Of a stretch of 40,038 nucleotides of DNA, positions 27,516 through 37,055 are shown piece after piece (the first letter of the stretch is position 1; every line of letters starts with the position of its first letter). A program made the position numbers and the translations under genes. Under the pieces are notes generated by a model. The model was not told the origin of the DNA. It ran no database searches and saw nothing but the letters and a program-made list of their open reading frames with translations. This DNA is from an uncultured Actinomycetes bacterium (GTDB lineage Bacteria > Actinomycetota > Actinomycetes > Nanopelagicales > Nanopelagicaceae). The stretch is from contig CAIOIJ010000060.1 of the NCBI GenBank assembly GCA_903858325.1, forward strand, positions 1 to 40,038. Direction: 5' to 3'.

Positions 27516-28004
27516 CTATTTGATAAGCAAGCCTTCATCACGCAGCCAATCACGCACAAAATTTGGTGCACAGTCACAGAGCAAAGAGATAGCAACTAGA
27601 TCGCTGTGACGAATTGAAATTATTTGCCCATTCCAGTCGCCACGTAGGTGGGCAATTGATCTCAGATATTTGGCTAAAAGCTCATGTCGTTTATCCATGT
27701 CGGCAGTTGCTAGCACTTTACGTAAATCAATTGTGCTCTTCTGTCCAACAATGGATCCGTCGCGCAGATTGCCCGAAATAATCTCATTGACGGGGACTTC
27801 ATAGAGTGCGGCAATCGCAACAATCTTTTTGACACTGATAGAACGAGCGCCGCGTTCGTAAGCGCCCAAAATCACACTCTTGATCTCACCCTTACTCAAG
27901 CGCTCAACATCGCTCAATGTCAGATTCCGACCCTTTCGTAATTCGCGCAAACGGTGGCAAATCTCGTCCAAGGTTGGTTGCTCAAGTAAATTCTCAGTAG
28001 TCAT
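27516..28004 (-). CDS. BldD-like transcriptional regulator
   Basis: The 162-residue protein matches Streptomyces BldD in both domains. The N-terminal XRE-type helix-turn-helix (about residues 12-75) includes LRELRKGRNLTLSDVE and LGAYERGARSISVKK. The C-terminal domain (about 95-162) has RGD at 121-123, then eight residues (WNGQIISI), then RHSD at 132-135, fitting the RXD-X8-RXXD signature by which BldD binds cyclic di-GMP. The start at 28004 is preferred over the longer GTG frame at 28082: AAGGAG abuts the ATG too closely to work as a ribosome site, but a TACGCT -10 lies 6 nt upstream, fitting a leaderless mRNA. It is divergent from pyrR. Target genes are unknown. Confidence 0.87.
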   Translation of the reverse strand: MTTENLLEQPTLDEICHRLRELRKGRNLTLSDVERLSKGEIKSVILGAYERGARSISVKKIVAIAALYEVPVNEIISGNLRDGSIVGQKSTIDLRKVLATADMDKRHELLAKYLRSIAHLRGDWNGQIISIRHSDLVAISLLCDCAPNFVRDWLRDEGLLIK

Positions 28005-28010
28005 CTCCTT

Positions 28011-28016
28011 AGCGTA
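28011..28016 (-). promoter_or_regulatory. candidate -10 for leaderless BldD-like mRNA
   Basis: On the minus strand TACGCT (TANNNT) is followed by six bases, AAGGAG, and then the ATG at 28004. Initiation at the A of the ATG would give a leaderless transcript. The AAGGAG has zero spacing to the start and so is unlikely to act as a Shine-Dalgarno. Confidence 0.45.
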
Positions 28017-28064
28017 GGAATCTGCGCGTGCACCCGCCTTCGATATCCACAGTTTCTCTGGCCT

Positions 28065-28083
28065 CGTGGTAAAGTGCGCCACG
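28065..28083 (+). promoter_or_regulatory. pyr operon promoter with flanking inverted repeat
   Basis: TAAAGT at 28070-28075 is the best -10 for the pyr operon and would start transcription near 28082, giving a leader of about 46 nt that contains the PyrR hairpin. The -10 is flanked by the inverted repeat CGTGG (28065-28069) and CCACG (28079-28083), which could be an operator. The -35 is not recognisable. Confidence 0.4.
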
Positions 28084-28086
28084 CAT

Positions 28087-28121
28087 CCTTTAACGACCCG
28101 TCCTGCGAGGCGGGGAAGGAG
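28087..28121 (+). promoter_or_regulatory. PyrR-binding leader hairpin occluding the pyrR ribosome site
   Basis: The leader contains CCCG-TCCTGCGAGG-CGGG (28097-28114), which carries the conserved PyrR-binding core (CCnGnGAGG) in the loop and upper stem. CCTT at 28087-28090 can pair with AAGG at 28116-28119, the start of the AAGGAG Shine-Dalgarno (28116-28121), extending the stem over the ribosome-binding site. This matches the translational repression described for mycobacterial pyr mRNA, where UMP-bound PyrR stabilises the hairpin and blocks initiation. The match is visible in sequence; the regulation is inferred from the family. Confidence 0.75.
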
Positions 28122-28127
28122 ATTTAC

Positions 28128-28664
28128 ATGAGTGCTGCCTTGTCGGCTGCGGAGATAACACGCGCTCTAACGCGCATCTCCCACGAAATACTTGAAAAAA
28201 ATAACGGATCATCCAACATCACATTATTGGGAATCCCCACACGAGGAGCTCACTTAGCGACTCGCATAGCAAAGATCATCAATGAAATTGAATCCTGCGA
28301 CGTACCTGTCGGGACCCTCGATATCACTTTGCACCGCGATGATTTGCGTACCCGACCACCAAAAGCTTTGATGCCTACTTTGATTCCATCGGCTGGAGTC
28401 GACGGTCGCGATGTGATTCTTATCGATGATGTACTTTTCAGCGGAAGAACGATTCGCGCAGCACTAGACGCGCTTGGTGAAATTGGTAGGCCAAAGAGCG
28501 TGCAATTAGCGATACTGGTCGACCGAGGTCATCGAGAACTTCCTATTCGCGCCGATTTTGTGGGCAAAAATATTCCCACCTCGCGCACTCAGAGCGTCGC
28601 AGTAAATCTGAGTGAAATTGATGGCCAGGATGAAGTACTTATCAGTGATGGAGAAGCTAACTAA
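28128..28664 (+). CDS. pyrR: bifunctional pyr regulatory protein / uracil phosphoribosyltransferase PyrR
   Basis: PyrR senses UMP/UTP and binds pyr mRNA; it also has uracil phosphoribosyltransferase activity. The 178-residue protein has the family N-terminus ([19 protein letters not shown]), [18 protein letters not shown], and the PRPP-binding loop [22 protein letters not shown] 28128 is chosen because AAGGAG lies 6 nt upstream and the family starts here; the open frame upstream (from 28074) runs through the regulatory hairpin. Its stop shares a base with the pyrB ATG. Confidence 0.95.
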   Translation: MSAALSAAEITRALTRISHEILEKNNGSSNITLLGIPTRGAHLATRIAKIINEIESCDVPVGTLDITLHRDDLRTRPPKALMPTLIPSAGVDGRDVILIDDVLFSGRTIRAALDALGEIGRPKSVQLAILVDRGHRELPIRADFVGKNIPTSRTQSVAVNLSEIDGQDEVLISDGEAN

Positions 28665-29614
28665 TGCGCCATCTACTATCAATTTCGGACCTCTCTAAAG
28701 ATGAAGCCATACTTATTCTAGATACTGCAATAGAGATGGCTCGCGCGAGTGATGGACCAATGAAAAAATTGCCTACGCTTCGTGGTCGAACCATTGTCAA
28801 TCTCTTTGCAGAAGATTCGACTCGTACTCGCATCTCTTTTGAAGCGGCAGCTAAGAGATTATCGGCCGATGTAATCAACTTCGGCGCTAAAGGTTCTTCG
28901 CTCAGTAAGGGTGAGTCGCTCAAAGATACTGCGCTGACGCTTCAAGCTATGGGCGCAGATGCAGTAATTATTCGCCACTCAGCATCAGGTGCACCCGTTC
29001 GTCTTGCAGATTCGGCGTGGATGACTGGCAGCGTTATCAATGCCGGCGATGGAACCCATGAACATCCAAGTCAAGCGCTACTCGATGCTTTCACAATTCG
29101 CAAACATTGCACCAAAGGTGGCGGGGATTTAGCGGGATTGCGAATTGGAATAGTTGGCGATGTTCTGCATTCTCGTGTTGCTCGATCGAATGTTCTCTTA
29201 TTATCACTTCTCGGTGCGCATGTAACTTTGATTGCGCCGCCAACGCTTCTGCCTTTCGGTGTTGAAAGTTGGCCAGTTGATATTTCCTACGATTTCGATT
29301 CAGTATTACCAACACTTGATGCGGTAATGATGTTGCGTGTCCAACAAGAGCGAATGTCAGATCTTTTCTTTCCTAATGCACGTGAATATTCGCGTTATTT
29401 TGGACTCAATAGAGATCGCATGCTGACTATGAAATCCAACTCTATTGTGATGCACCCAGGACCAATGAATCGCGGACTTGAAATAACTGCAGATGTCGCA
29501 GACAGTGCGCGCTCTGTCATTGTCGAACAGGTATCAAATGGCGTAAGTGTGCGAATGGCAATTCTTTATCTTCTATTAGCAGGAGCGCCTACTGAGATTG
29601 GAGGCAATGTATGA
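28664..29614 (+). CDS. pyrB: aspartate carbamoyltransferase catalytic subunit
   Basis: PyrB joins carbamoyl phosphate and aspartate to give carbamoyl aspartate, the committed step of pyrimidine synthesis. The 316-residue protein has the carbamoyl-phosphate loop [17 protein letters not shown], the SLSKGES loop, [12 protein letters not shown], and [12 protein letters not shown] near the C-terminus. No regulatory pyrI gene is present, as expected outside enterobacteria. It overlaps pyrR by 1 nt and pyrC by 4 nt. Confidence 0.96.
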   Translation: MRHLLSISDLSKDEAILILDTAIEMARASDGPMKKLPTLRGRTIVNLFAEDSTRTRISFEAAAKRLSADVINFGAKGSSLSKGESLKDTALTLQAMGADAVIIRHSASGAPVRLADSAWMTGSVINAGDGTHEHPSQALLDAFTIRKHCTKGGGDLAGLRIGIVGDVLHSRVARSNVLLLSLLGAHVTLIAPPTLLPFGVESWPVDISYDFDSVLPTLDAVMMLRVQQERMSDLFFPNAREYSRYFGLNRDRMLTMKSNSIVMHPGPMNRGLEITADVADSARSVIVEQVSNGVSVRMAILYLLLAGAPTEIGGNV

Positions 29615-30879
29615 ACAACTCATATCTTCTCAAAGGCGGGCAATTGCCTAATGGAGAAAAGAGCGACCTAGCAATTGATAATGGCAAGATTGCCGCAATC
29701 GGTGAATCACTTGATGTGCAAACCTTGGAAGTAATTGATATATCTGGTTGCGTAATTTTGCCTGGTCTCGTAGATCTACATACTCATCTGCGCGAACCAG
29801 GACGAGAAGATTCTGAAACAGTTCTCTCTGGTTCACGTGCTGCAGTCAAAGGTGGCTTCACTGCAATTTCTGCAATGGCTAACACCTCACCCGTTGCTGA
29901 TACAGCTGGCGTGGTTGAACAAGTTTTTCGACTTGGCCAAGAGGCGGGGCTCTGTGATGTTTTCCCAATTGGGGCGGTCACGCAAGGATTAGAAGGTGAG
30001 AAACTCTCAGAGATGGGAGCGATGGCCAATTCAATCGCAAAAGTTCGAGTCTTTAGTGATGATGGACATTGCGTTTCTGACCCGCTCGTAATGCGCCGAG
30101 CCCTTGAGTATGTAAAACAATTTGGTGGTGTTATTGCCCAACATGCTCAAGAGCCACGACTTACAGTTGGTTCGCAGATGAATGAAGGAATAGTTTCGGC
30201 ACGCCTAGGTCTGAAAGGCTGGCCTGCAATTGCGGAGGAATCAATTATTGCTAGAGATGTTCTATTGGCAGAACATGTGAGTTCGCGACTGCATATTTGT
30301 CACGTTACAACAGCTGGGGGAGTAGAGATCATTAGATGGGCGAAAGCGCGAGGAATCAATGTCACAGCAGAAGTTACGCCGCATCATTTATTACTCACCG
30401 ACGATCTCGCAACTTCATATGATCCAATTTTTAAAGTAAATCCACCGCTACGTACTGAAAAAGATGTCATGGCCCTTCGCGAGGCTCTCGCTGAAGGCAT
30501 TATTGATATTGTCGCAACTGACCATGCTCCACACCCTGCAGAAACTAAGGAGTGTGAATGGCAAGAAGCTTCCTTTGGAATGTTGGGACTAGAGACTGCG
30601 CTCTCAATTATCACGCAAACAATGGTGCACACAGGGCTCATGAATTGGGAACAAGTAGCAGACCGCCTCTCCATTGCACCTGCGCGAATTGGTGGCTATA
30701 GCGATCATGGTCGAGAGATTGCAGTGGGCGGTAGTGCACATCTGACAGTGATTAATCCAACTGCAACGTGGCGGGTTGATCGTGACCTCGTTGCATCAAG
30801 GAGCCGCAATACTCCATTCCATGGGATGGAACTTCCCGGCGTTGTTGAGCATACCTTTTTCAAAGGAGTGAAGAGATGA
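29611..30879 (+). CDS. pyrC: dihydroorotase (class I)
   Basis: PyrC cyclises carbamoyl aspartate to dihydroorotate. The 422-residue length and motifs place it in the amidohydrolase class I type: metal ligands in [14 protein letters not shown], the metal-site region DDGHCVSDP, the Gln/His motif [19 protein letters not shown], and the last metal Asp in [10 protein letters not shown]. The start overlaps the pyrB stop and the stop overlaps carA, both ATGA. In Actinobacteria the small membrane-protein gene often found between pyrC and carA is absent here. Confidence 0.96.
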   Translation: MNNSYLLKGGQLPNGEKSDLAIDNGKIAAIGESLDVQTLEVIDISGCVILPGLVDLHTHLREPGREDSETVLSGSRAAVKGGFTAISAMANTSPVADTAGVVEQVFRLGQEAGLCDVFPIGAVTQGLEGEKLSEMGAMANSIAKVRVFSDDGHCVSDPLVMRRALEYVKQFGGVIAQHAQEPRLTVGSQMNEGIVSARLGLKGWPAIAEESIIARDVLLAEHVSSRLHICHVTTAGGVEIIRWAKARGINVTAEVTPHHLLLTDDLATSYDPIFKVNPPLRTEKDVMALREALAEGIIDIVATDHAPHPAETKECEWQEASFGMLGLETALSIITQTMVHTGLMNWEQVADRLSIAPARIGGYSDHGREIAVGGSAHLTVINPTATWRVDRDLVASRSRNTPFHGMELPGVVEHTFFKGVKR

Positions 30880-32000
30880 ATAAAGCTTTCTTCGTTCTAG
30901 ATGATGGTCGTATATTTGAAGGCCGCTCGTGGGCAGCAACTGGGAAAACTTTTGGTGAAGCTGTTTTCCAAACGGGCATGACTGGATATCAAGAAACTTT
31001 GACAGATCCTTCGTATCACAAGCAAGTAGTAGTGATGACTGCCCCACATATTGGTAATACTGGCGTGAATTCGCAAGATAACGAATCATCGAGAATTTGG
31101 GTAGCAGGTTTTGTTGTACGCAATCCTTCGTCACTTACTTCTAATTGGCGAAGCGAGAATGATTTAGAGGCCGAGATGATTGCCCAAGGCATCGTAGGTA
31201 TTGCCGGAGTTGATACGCGCGCAATTACTAGACATTTGCGTGATCGTGGCGCCATGCGCGTAGGAATATTTTCAGGACTAGAGATGTCACGCGAGGAGAT
31301 GGTTGTCGAAGTTCGTAAAGTTCCTGCAATGTCGGGTGCATACCTCTGCGAGGATGTTTCGACAACTAAGCCATACATTGTCAAAGCAATGGGTGAAAAG
31401 AAGTACACAGTTGCAGCAATAGATTTAGGAATCAAAGCGGCAACTCCTCGAGCATTAGCTGCGCGCGGTGTAGAGGTTCACGTCATTCCTTACAATTCAA
31501 CTATCGATCAAATAAAGGCGCTCAATCCTGATGGTGTCTTCTTATCTAATGGTCCTGGAGACCCATCAACTATGCACGATGTAGTTGAAACGGTTCGCGA
31601 AATTCTCAATGCAGAGATTCCAATTTTTGGAATCTGCTTTGGTCATCAAATCCTTGGCCGGGCATTGGGTTTTGAAACTTATAAATTGCAATTCGGTCAT
31701 CGTGGAATCAATCAACCAGTAATGGATAAGAACACTAAGCGCGTAGAGATAACCGCCCACAATCATGGTTTTGCTCTTAAAGCGCCAACGGATTCGGTTT
31801 TTTCAACTGTTTATGGTCCTGGTGAAGTCACGCATGTCTGCCTCAATGATGGAGTTGTTGAAGGTTTGCAATTACTCGAACGTGGAGCATTTAGCGTGCA
31901 GTATCACCCAGAGGCTGCGGCTGGCCCGCACGATGCCGCGTATCTTTTTGATCGCTTCATAGATCTCATGAGTAAGTACCGAAATGAGGTCCACGCCTAA
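30876..32000 (+). CDS. carA: carbamoyl-phosphate synthase small subunit
   Basis: CarA is the glutaminase half of carbamoyl-phosphate synthase and feeds ammonia through a tunnel to CarB. The 374-residue protein has an N-terminal CarA domain ([29 protein letters not shown]) and a class I amidotransferase domain with LSNGPGDPS, the nucleophile Cys254 in FGICFGHQ, and the His-Glu of [13 protein letters not shown]. Its TAA shares a base with the carB ATG. Confidence 0.97.
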   Translation: MNKAFFVLDDGRIFEGRSWAATGKTFGEAVFQTGMTGYQETLTDPSYHKQVVVMTAPHIGNTGVNSQDNESSRIWVAGFVVRNPSSLTSNWRSENDLEAEMIAQGIVGIAGVDTRAITRHLRDRGAMRVGIFSGLEMSREEMVVEVRKVPAMSGAYLCEDVSTTKPYIVKAMGEKKYTVAAIDLGIKAATPRALAARGVEVHVIPYNSTIDQIKALNPDGVFLSNGPGDPSTMHDVVETVREILNAEIPIFGICFGHQILGRALGFETYKLQFGHRGINQPVMDKNTKRVEITAHNHGFALKAPTDSVFSTVYGPGEVTHVCLNDGVVEGLQLLERGAFSVQYHPEAAAGPHDAAYLFDRFIDLMSKYRNEVHA

Positions 32001-35000
32001 TGCCATTAGATACATCAATCAAAAGTGTTTTGGTCATTGGTAGCGGACCAATTGTTATTGGCCAAGCATGCGAGTTTGATTATTCTGGAACTCAGGCATG
32101 TCGCGTTCTACGAGCTGAAGGAATTCGCGTCATTCTCGTCAACTCAAATCCAGCAACGATCATGACAGACCCTGAATTTGCCGACGCAACGTATATAGAA
32201 CCAATCACTCCTGAATTTATTGAGAAAATTATTGCAACAGAAAAACCAGATGCAGTTCTTGCCACTCTGGGTGGGCAAACTGCGCTCAATGCCGCCATAG
32301 GTCTTTTCAAACGAGGCACCCTTGCAAAATATGGTGTGAAACTTATTGGCGCCGATGTCGCCGCAATTGAACGCGGCGAAAATCGCGAATTATTTCGCGA
32401 AATTGTCGCAAAGGTGGGCGGTGAATCTGCTCGATCTGCAATTTGTCACACGATGGAAGAAATTCTTGAAGCAGTAAAGGTTTTGAATTACCCAGTTGTC
32501 GTACGTCCCTCGTTCACTATGGGCGGACTTGGCTCTGGAATCGCATTTACTCAAGAGGAACTCCATCAAATTGCTGGAGCAGGCTTGCGCCACAGCCCAA
32601 CATCTGAAGTGCTTTTAGAGGAGTCGATTTTAGGTTGGAAAGAGTACGAACTTGAAGTAATGCGCGATCGACTCGACAACGTGGTGATTGTTTGCAGTAT
32701 TGAAAATCTTGATCCGATGGGTGTGCATACAGGTGATTCCATCACGGTTGCACCTGCCATGACACTTACTGATGTTGAATTTCAGAAACTTCGAAATCTC
32801 TCTATGGATATTATCCGTGAAGTTGGTGTTGATACTGGTGGATGCAATATTCAATTCGCGGTTCACCCCGATAATGGTCGAATCATTGTTATCGAAATGA
32901 ATCCACGTGTCTCACGTTCTAGCGCGTTAGCATCCAAGGCCACTGGATTTCCCATTGCAAAGATTGCTACCAAATTGGCAATCGGTTACACCCTCGATGA
33001 AATTCAGAACGACATTACTAAGGTCACACCTGCATCTTTTGAACCAACCCTTGATTATGTAGTCGTAAAAGTTCCACGCTTTGCTTTCGAAAAATTCCCA
33101 GACGCAGATCCACGTCTTACGACAACGATGAAGAGTGTCGGTGAAGCGATGGCTATTGGCCGATCTTTCCCTGAAGCTCTCATGAAGGCGTTGCGTTCTT
33201 TAGAACGTAAAGAGGCAATCTTCACCTGGCCAGATCAGGTTTCTGCCCAAGAGCGTGATGCATTAGTGAGCGCCTCGCGCATTCCCACGGAATATCGCTT
33301 ACAACAAGTTCAGAGAGCGCTCTGGTTCGGTGCAACAATGGATGAAGTTTTCGAAGCCACAAAGATTGATAAATGGTATTTACGCCAAATTGAAATGATT
33401 AATGAGAGAGCAATGCTCATTGCGCAACCGGGGGAGTTATCTCCTGAATTACTGAAGTTCGCAAAAGAGTTTTCATTTTCTGATGCTCAAATAGCGACTC
33501 TGCGAGGAATTTCAGAAGACGATGTGCGTAAGGCGCGTCATCACTTTGGAATTAGACCCGTGTATAAAACGGTCGACACTTGTGCAGCCGAGTTCGAAGC
33601 ATTTACTCCATATCATTATTCGAGTTATGAAGAAGAGAGTGAAGTCCGACCTCGCACTAAACCGGCAATCATCATTTTAGGAAGTGGTCCCAATCGCATC
33701 GGACAAGGAATCGAATTCGATTATTCATGTGTGCATGCATCCTTTGCCCTTCGTGAGGCAGATTTCGAAACAATCATGATCAACTGCAATCCTGAAACTG
33801 TTTCAACCGACTATGACACAAGTAATCGACTCTATTTTGAGCCCCTCACACTTGAAGATGTTTTAGAAGTTGTTCATGCAGAGTCTTTAGCGGGTCCATT
33901 ACTTGGAGTAATTACGCAATTAGGTGGGCAAACTCCACTCGGTCTTGCAGCGGGTCTGAAGAATGCGGGAGTGACAATTCTTGGCACGAGTCCGGATGCA
34001 ATCAATCTTGCTGAAGAGCGCGGAGCTTTCGGTGATGTTCTCAAAGATCAAGGTTTGACCGCACCGGAATATGGAATGGCAGCTTCGCAACTTGAAGCAA
34101 TTACTATCGCAACTCGTATTGGCTATCCCGTACTCGTGCGCCCCTCTTTTGTATTAGGTGGTCGCGGCATGGAAATTGTGTACGACGATGAATCTTTAGC
34201 TGGATTTATTTCGCGCGCAACAGATATAACTCCCGACCGTCCCGTTCTTGTTGATCGTTTTCTCGATAGTGCAATTGAAATCGATGTTGATGCCCTCTTC
34301 GATGGCGATGAACTCTTTCTCGGTGGCGTAATGGAACATATTGAAGAGGCTGGTATTCACTCAGGAGATAGTGCTTGCGTATTGCCTTCTATGACCATGT
34401 CTGTACAGCAATTAGTTGAGATCAGGGAAGCGACACTCAAAATTGCAACAGGAGTGGGTGTTCGCGGATTGATCAATATTCAATTCGCAGTCGCGCAAGA
34501 TATTCTCTATGTATTGGAAGCAAACCCACGAGCTTCAAGAACAGTTCCATTTGTAAGTAAAGCAACAGGTGTTCCTCTTGCTAAAGCTGCTGCTCGCATA
34601 TCTGTGGGTTCGACAATTGCGCAGTTACGCCTGGAAGGTCTATTACCAAGTGTTGGAGATGGAGTTGCGCACGGAATCTCCGTCAAAGAAGCAGTTCTAC
34701 CATGGAATAGATTCCGCAGAAGCGATGGTCGCGGAGTTGATGCAGTGCTCGGTCCAGAGATGCGTTCAACTGGTGAAGTTATGGGCATTGCAGATTCATT
34801 TGGTGAAAGTTACGCCAAGAGCCAAATAAGTGCTTTTGGTCCACTTCCCAAGAGCGGAAAAGCATTTATTTCCCTTGCCGATAAAGATAAAAATGCAGGC
34901 ATTGCACCTGCTCGCGAACTCAGTGCCCTTGGTTTCACAATCCTTGCAACGGTGGGAACTTCGCAATTTCTCTCACAGCATGGCATCGCTTCAACACATG

Positions 35001-35266
35001 TTCGAAAAAATTCGCAAGGAAGTGGCCCATTAGGTGAGCCAACTATTGTAGAAATCCTCAATTCTGGAGATATTTCTCTAGTGATTAATACACCTGTAGG
35101 CCGTGGCACTCGACAAGATGGTTGGGCTATTCGCACAGCTGCGATTCAGCGTTCAGTGCCATGTATTACAACGACTGCAGGTTTTGCTGCGGCAGTTCAA
35201 GGAATCCGTGCATTGCAGCACGAAGAGTTATCAGTCAAGCCAATTCAAAGTTGGTTACTCTCCTGA
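32000..35266 (+). CDS. carB: carbamoyl-phosphate synthase large subunit
   Basis: CarB makes carbamoyl phosphate from bicarbonate, ammonia and two ATP, for pyrimidines and arginine. The 1088-residue protein has the duplicated ATP-grasp architecture. The first half carries [19 protein letters not shown], an EYELEVMRD motif and [18 protein letters not shown]. The second carries [19 protein letters not shown], a [15 protein letters not shown] segment and [20 protein letters not shown]-terminal MGS-like regulatory domain (about residues 940-1088) ends in [15 protein letters not shown]. Length is typical. The stop overlaps pyrK as TGATG. Confidence 0.97.
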   Translation: MPLDTSIKSVLVIGSGPIVIGQACEFDYSGTQACRVLRAEGIRVILVNSNPATIMTDPEFADATYIEPITPEFIEKIIATEKPDAVLATLGGQTALNAAIGLFKRGTLAKYGVKLIGADVAAIERGENRELFREIVAKVGGESARSAICHTMEEILEAVKVLNYPVVVRPSFTMGGLGSGIAFTQEELHQIAGAGLRHSPTSEVLLEESILGWKEYELEVMRDRLDNVVIVCSIENLDPMGVHTGDSITVAPAMTLTDVEFQKLRNLSMDIIREVGVDTGGCNIQFAVHPDNGRIIVIEMNPRVSRSSALASKATGFPIAKIATKLAIGYTLDEIQNDITKVTPASFEPTLDYVVVKVPRFAFEKFPDADPRLTTTMKSVGEAMAIGRSFPEALMKALRSLERKEAIFTWPDQVSAQERDALVSASRIPTEYRLQQVQRALWFGATMDEVFEATKIDKWYLRQIEMINERAMLIAQPGELSPELLKFAKEFSFSDAQIATLRGISEDDVRKARHHFGIRPVYKTVDTCAAEFEAFTPYHYSSYEEESEVRPRTKPAIIILGSGPNRIGQGIEFDYSCVHASFALREADFETIMINCNPETVSTDYDTSNRLYFEPLTLEDVLEVVHAESLAGPLLGVITQLGGQTPLGLAAGLKNAGVTILGTSPDAINLAEERGAFGDVLKDQGLTAPEYGMAASQLEAITIATRIGYPVLVRPSFVLGGRGMEIVYDDESLAGFISRATDITPDRPVLVDRFLDSAIEIDVDALFDGDELFLGGVMEHIEEAGIHSGDSACVLPSMTMSVQQLVEIREATLKIATGVGVRGLINIQFAVAQDILYVLEANPRASRTVPFVSKATGVPLAKAAARISVGSTIAQLRLEGLLPSVGDGVAHGISVKEAVLPWNRFRRSDGRGVDAVLGPEMRSTGEVMGIADSFGESYAKSQISAFGPLPKSGKAFISLADKDKNAGIAPARELSALGFTILATVGTSQFLSQHGIASTHVRKNSQGSGPLGEPTIVEILNSGDISLVINTPVGRGTRQDGWAIRTAAIQRSVPCITTTAGFAAAVQGIRALQHEELSVKPIQSWLLS

Positions 35267-36114
35267 TGTCACAGATAAATAGGAATGCTGCGCAACTACG
35301 AGCGACCATTGTCGGAAATAAGTTGGTAGGTCAGTACCACCAAATTCTCATCAGTGTTGGCGACTTAGTAGATCGCTGTAAACCAGGAAACTTTGTAGCA
35401 ATCAATGTTGGTGGCGATTCTTCGCGGATGATTTTGCGACGCGCTTTTGCAATTTCGCGCGTAGCGCACAGTGCATCTTTTGGTGGCACGATGGAACTCA
35501 TTGTTGCTCCACATGGACAAGGCAGCAAATGGTTATGTTCTCAGCCTGAAGGGGCAATCATTGATTTAGTTGCACCACTGGGAAGCGCTTTCGGTATCCC
35601 AACGGAGCCCGTTCAAGTACTGCTCGTTGGTGGAGGATATGGTTCTGCACCGCTCTTTGGTTTAGCTGAAGTCTTGAAAACTCGTGGTTGCAAAGTAGAC
35701 ATGCTCTTAGGAGCAAGCACCGCTGGCAAGATTTACGCTCCAATGGAAGGCAAGCGCTCTGTAAATTCGCTACGTATTTATACTGAAGATGGCTCTATGG
35801 GTATTGCAGGAAAGGTAACGGATCCGATTACAGAATTGATTTCTGATTTAGATGTTGCAGTTATTTACTCGTGTGGTCCAATGGGAATGCTCTCCGCAAT
35901 TTCAGCGCTGACTGAAAGTACCGATGTTGTACACCAATGCGCGGTAGAAGAATCAATGGCCTGCGGAATTGGTATCTGTATGACTTGCGTATTGCCGGTG
36001 CGCAATAGTGATAATTCGATTTCGATGTTGCGTAGTTGTATTGATGGCCCCGTTATGGATGGCGCCGATGTTATGTGGGATCTAGTAGGCAAGAATCCGT
36101 TGGTGCAACCATGA
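35266..36114 (+). CDS. pyrK: dihydroorotate dehydrogenase electron transfer subunit PyrK
   Basis: PyrK is the FAD and [2Fe-2S] subunit that lets class 1B dihydroorotate dehydrogenase pass electrons to NAD. The 282-residue protein has a ferredoxin-reductase-like FAD domain (RRAFAISR), an NAD-binding VLLVGGGYGSAPLFGL, and the cluster cysteines Cys233, Cys238, Cys241 and Cys258 in the CX4CX2CX16C arrangement typical of PyrK. ATG 35266 is preferred to the longer frame from 35122, which would overlap carB by 145 bp. The start overlaps the carB stop, and the stop overlaps pyrD. Confidence 0.94.
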   Translation: MSQINRNAAQLRATIVGNKLVGQYHQILISVGDLVDRCKPGNFVAINVGGDSSRMILRRAFAISRVAHSASFGGTMELIVAPHGQGSKWLCSQPEGAIIDLVAPLGSAFGIPTEPVQVLLVGGGYGSAPLFGLAEVLKTRGCKVDMLLGASTAGKIYAPMEGKRSVNSLRIYTEDGSMGIAGKVTDPITELISDLDVAVIYSCGPMGMLSAISALTESTDVVHQCAVEESMACGIGICMTCVLPVRNSDNSISMLRSCIDGPVMDGADVMWDLVGKNPLVQP

Positions 36115-37055
36115 CCGCGGTAGATTTCTCAACAACATTTAGCAATGCGTGGTTTCCAACACCACTTTTTACTGCCAGTGGCTGCGCAAGTTCAGGTAAG
36201 GAATTAGCGCAATTCTTTCCACTCAAAGATATTGGTGCAGTAGTCACGAAATCAATTATGAACAAGGCTCGACTCGGTAGACCAACTCCTCGAATGGCTG
36301 AAACGCCAAGCGGAATGCTCAATTCGATAGGTTTGCAGGGTCCAGGAATTGATACTTTTCTAGAAAAAGATATTCCGTGGCTCATCGAACAAAAAGCTCG
36401 CATTATTGTTTCTATTGCGGGGGAGACCGTTGAAGAATATTCAACGCTAGCTCGAAAACTTCGCGCCGTTGCGGGAATTAGTGCAATTGAAGTAAATATC
36501 TCGTGTCCCAATGTTGAAAACCGCGGTCTGGTATTTGCGTGCGACCCCGAAGCCTCAAGAAAAGTTATTGATGGCGTACGTCGCACTATTGGCGGAGAAA
36601 TCCCTATCATTGCCAAACTTTCACCTGATGTGACCGACATAGTTTCTATCGCGCGCGGAGTTGTTGATGCAGGTGCAGATGGATTAGCCCTGATCAATAC
36701 TGTTTTAGGAATGGTCATCAACGTTTCAACAATGCGTCCGCATCTGGGAGGAAAAACTGGTGGCTTATCTGGTCCAGCAATTCGCCCCATTGCTGTTCGT
36801 GCCATTTATCAAGTACATGCGGCGATGCCACACGTTCCAATTCTTGGAATGGGCGGAGTAGCAAGTGGTCGAGATGCATTTGAAATGATTCTGGCTGGTG
36901 CAAGTGGTGTATCAGTGGGAACCGCAAGTTTTGGAAATCCAATGGCTATTCCGCAGATTCAAGAAGAGCTCAAGGCACTGCTAGCGGAAAAAGGTTTCAA
37001 GCAACTCAAGGATGCAATTGGGTATGCACATAGAAGCGATGAAACGCATGAATAA
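36111..37055 (+). CDS. pyrD: dihydroorotate dehydrogenase catalytic subunit (class 1B)
   Basis: PyrD oxidises dihydroorotate to orotate with FMN. The 314-residue protein has TASGCASSG, the GLQGPGI motif, the active-site Cys132 in VNISCPNVENRG (Cys is the class 1 base; class 2 enzymes use Ser), IIAKLSPDVTDI, and the phosphate-binding GMGGVASGRDAFEMILAGA. Together with the adjacent pyrK this marks the NAD-linked 1B form. The start overlaps pyrK by ATGA; the longer frame from 36075 is rejected for that reason. Confidence 0.95.
   Translation: MTAVDFSTTFSNAWFPTPLFTASGCASSGKELAQFFPLKDIGAVVTKSIMNKARLGRPTPRMAETPSGMLNSIGLQGPGIDTFLEKDIPWLIEQKARIIVSIAGETVEEYSTLARKLRAVAGISAIEVNISCPNVENRGLVFACDPEASRKVIDGVRRTIGGEIPIIAKLSPDVTDIVSIARGVVDAGADGLALINTVLGMVINVSTMRPHLGGKTGGLSGPAIRPIAVRAIYQVHAAMPHVPILGMGGVASGRDAFEMILAGASGVSVGTASFGNPMAIPQIQEELKALLAEKGFKQLKDAIGYAHRSDETHE

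Noticed and set aside
28005-28010. AAGGAG on the minus strand as a Shine-Dalgarno for the BldD-like gene
   Set aside because: It directly abuts the ATG with no spacer; leaderless initiation explains the site better.
28005-28082. Longer GTG-started form of the BldD-like protein
   Set aside because: It would place coding sequence over the pyrR promoter, and the added residues do not resemble BldD.
36071-36805. 244-codon open frame on the minus strand opposite pyrD
   Set aside because: It is rich in Ser, Thr, Pro and Arg with no recognisable motif, and lies wholly antisense to well-supported pyrD.
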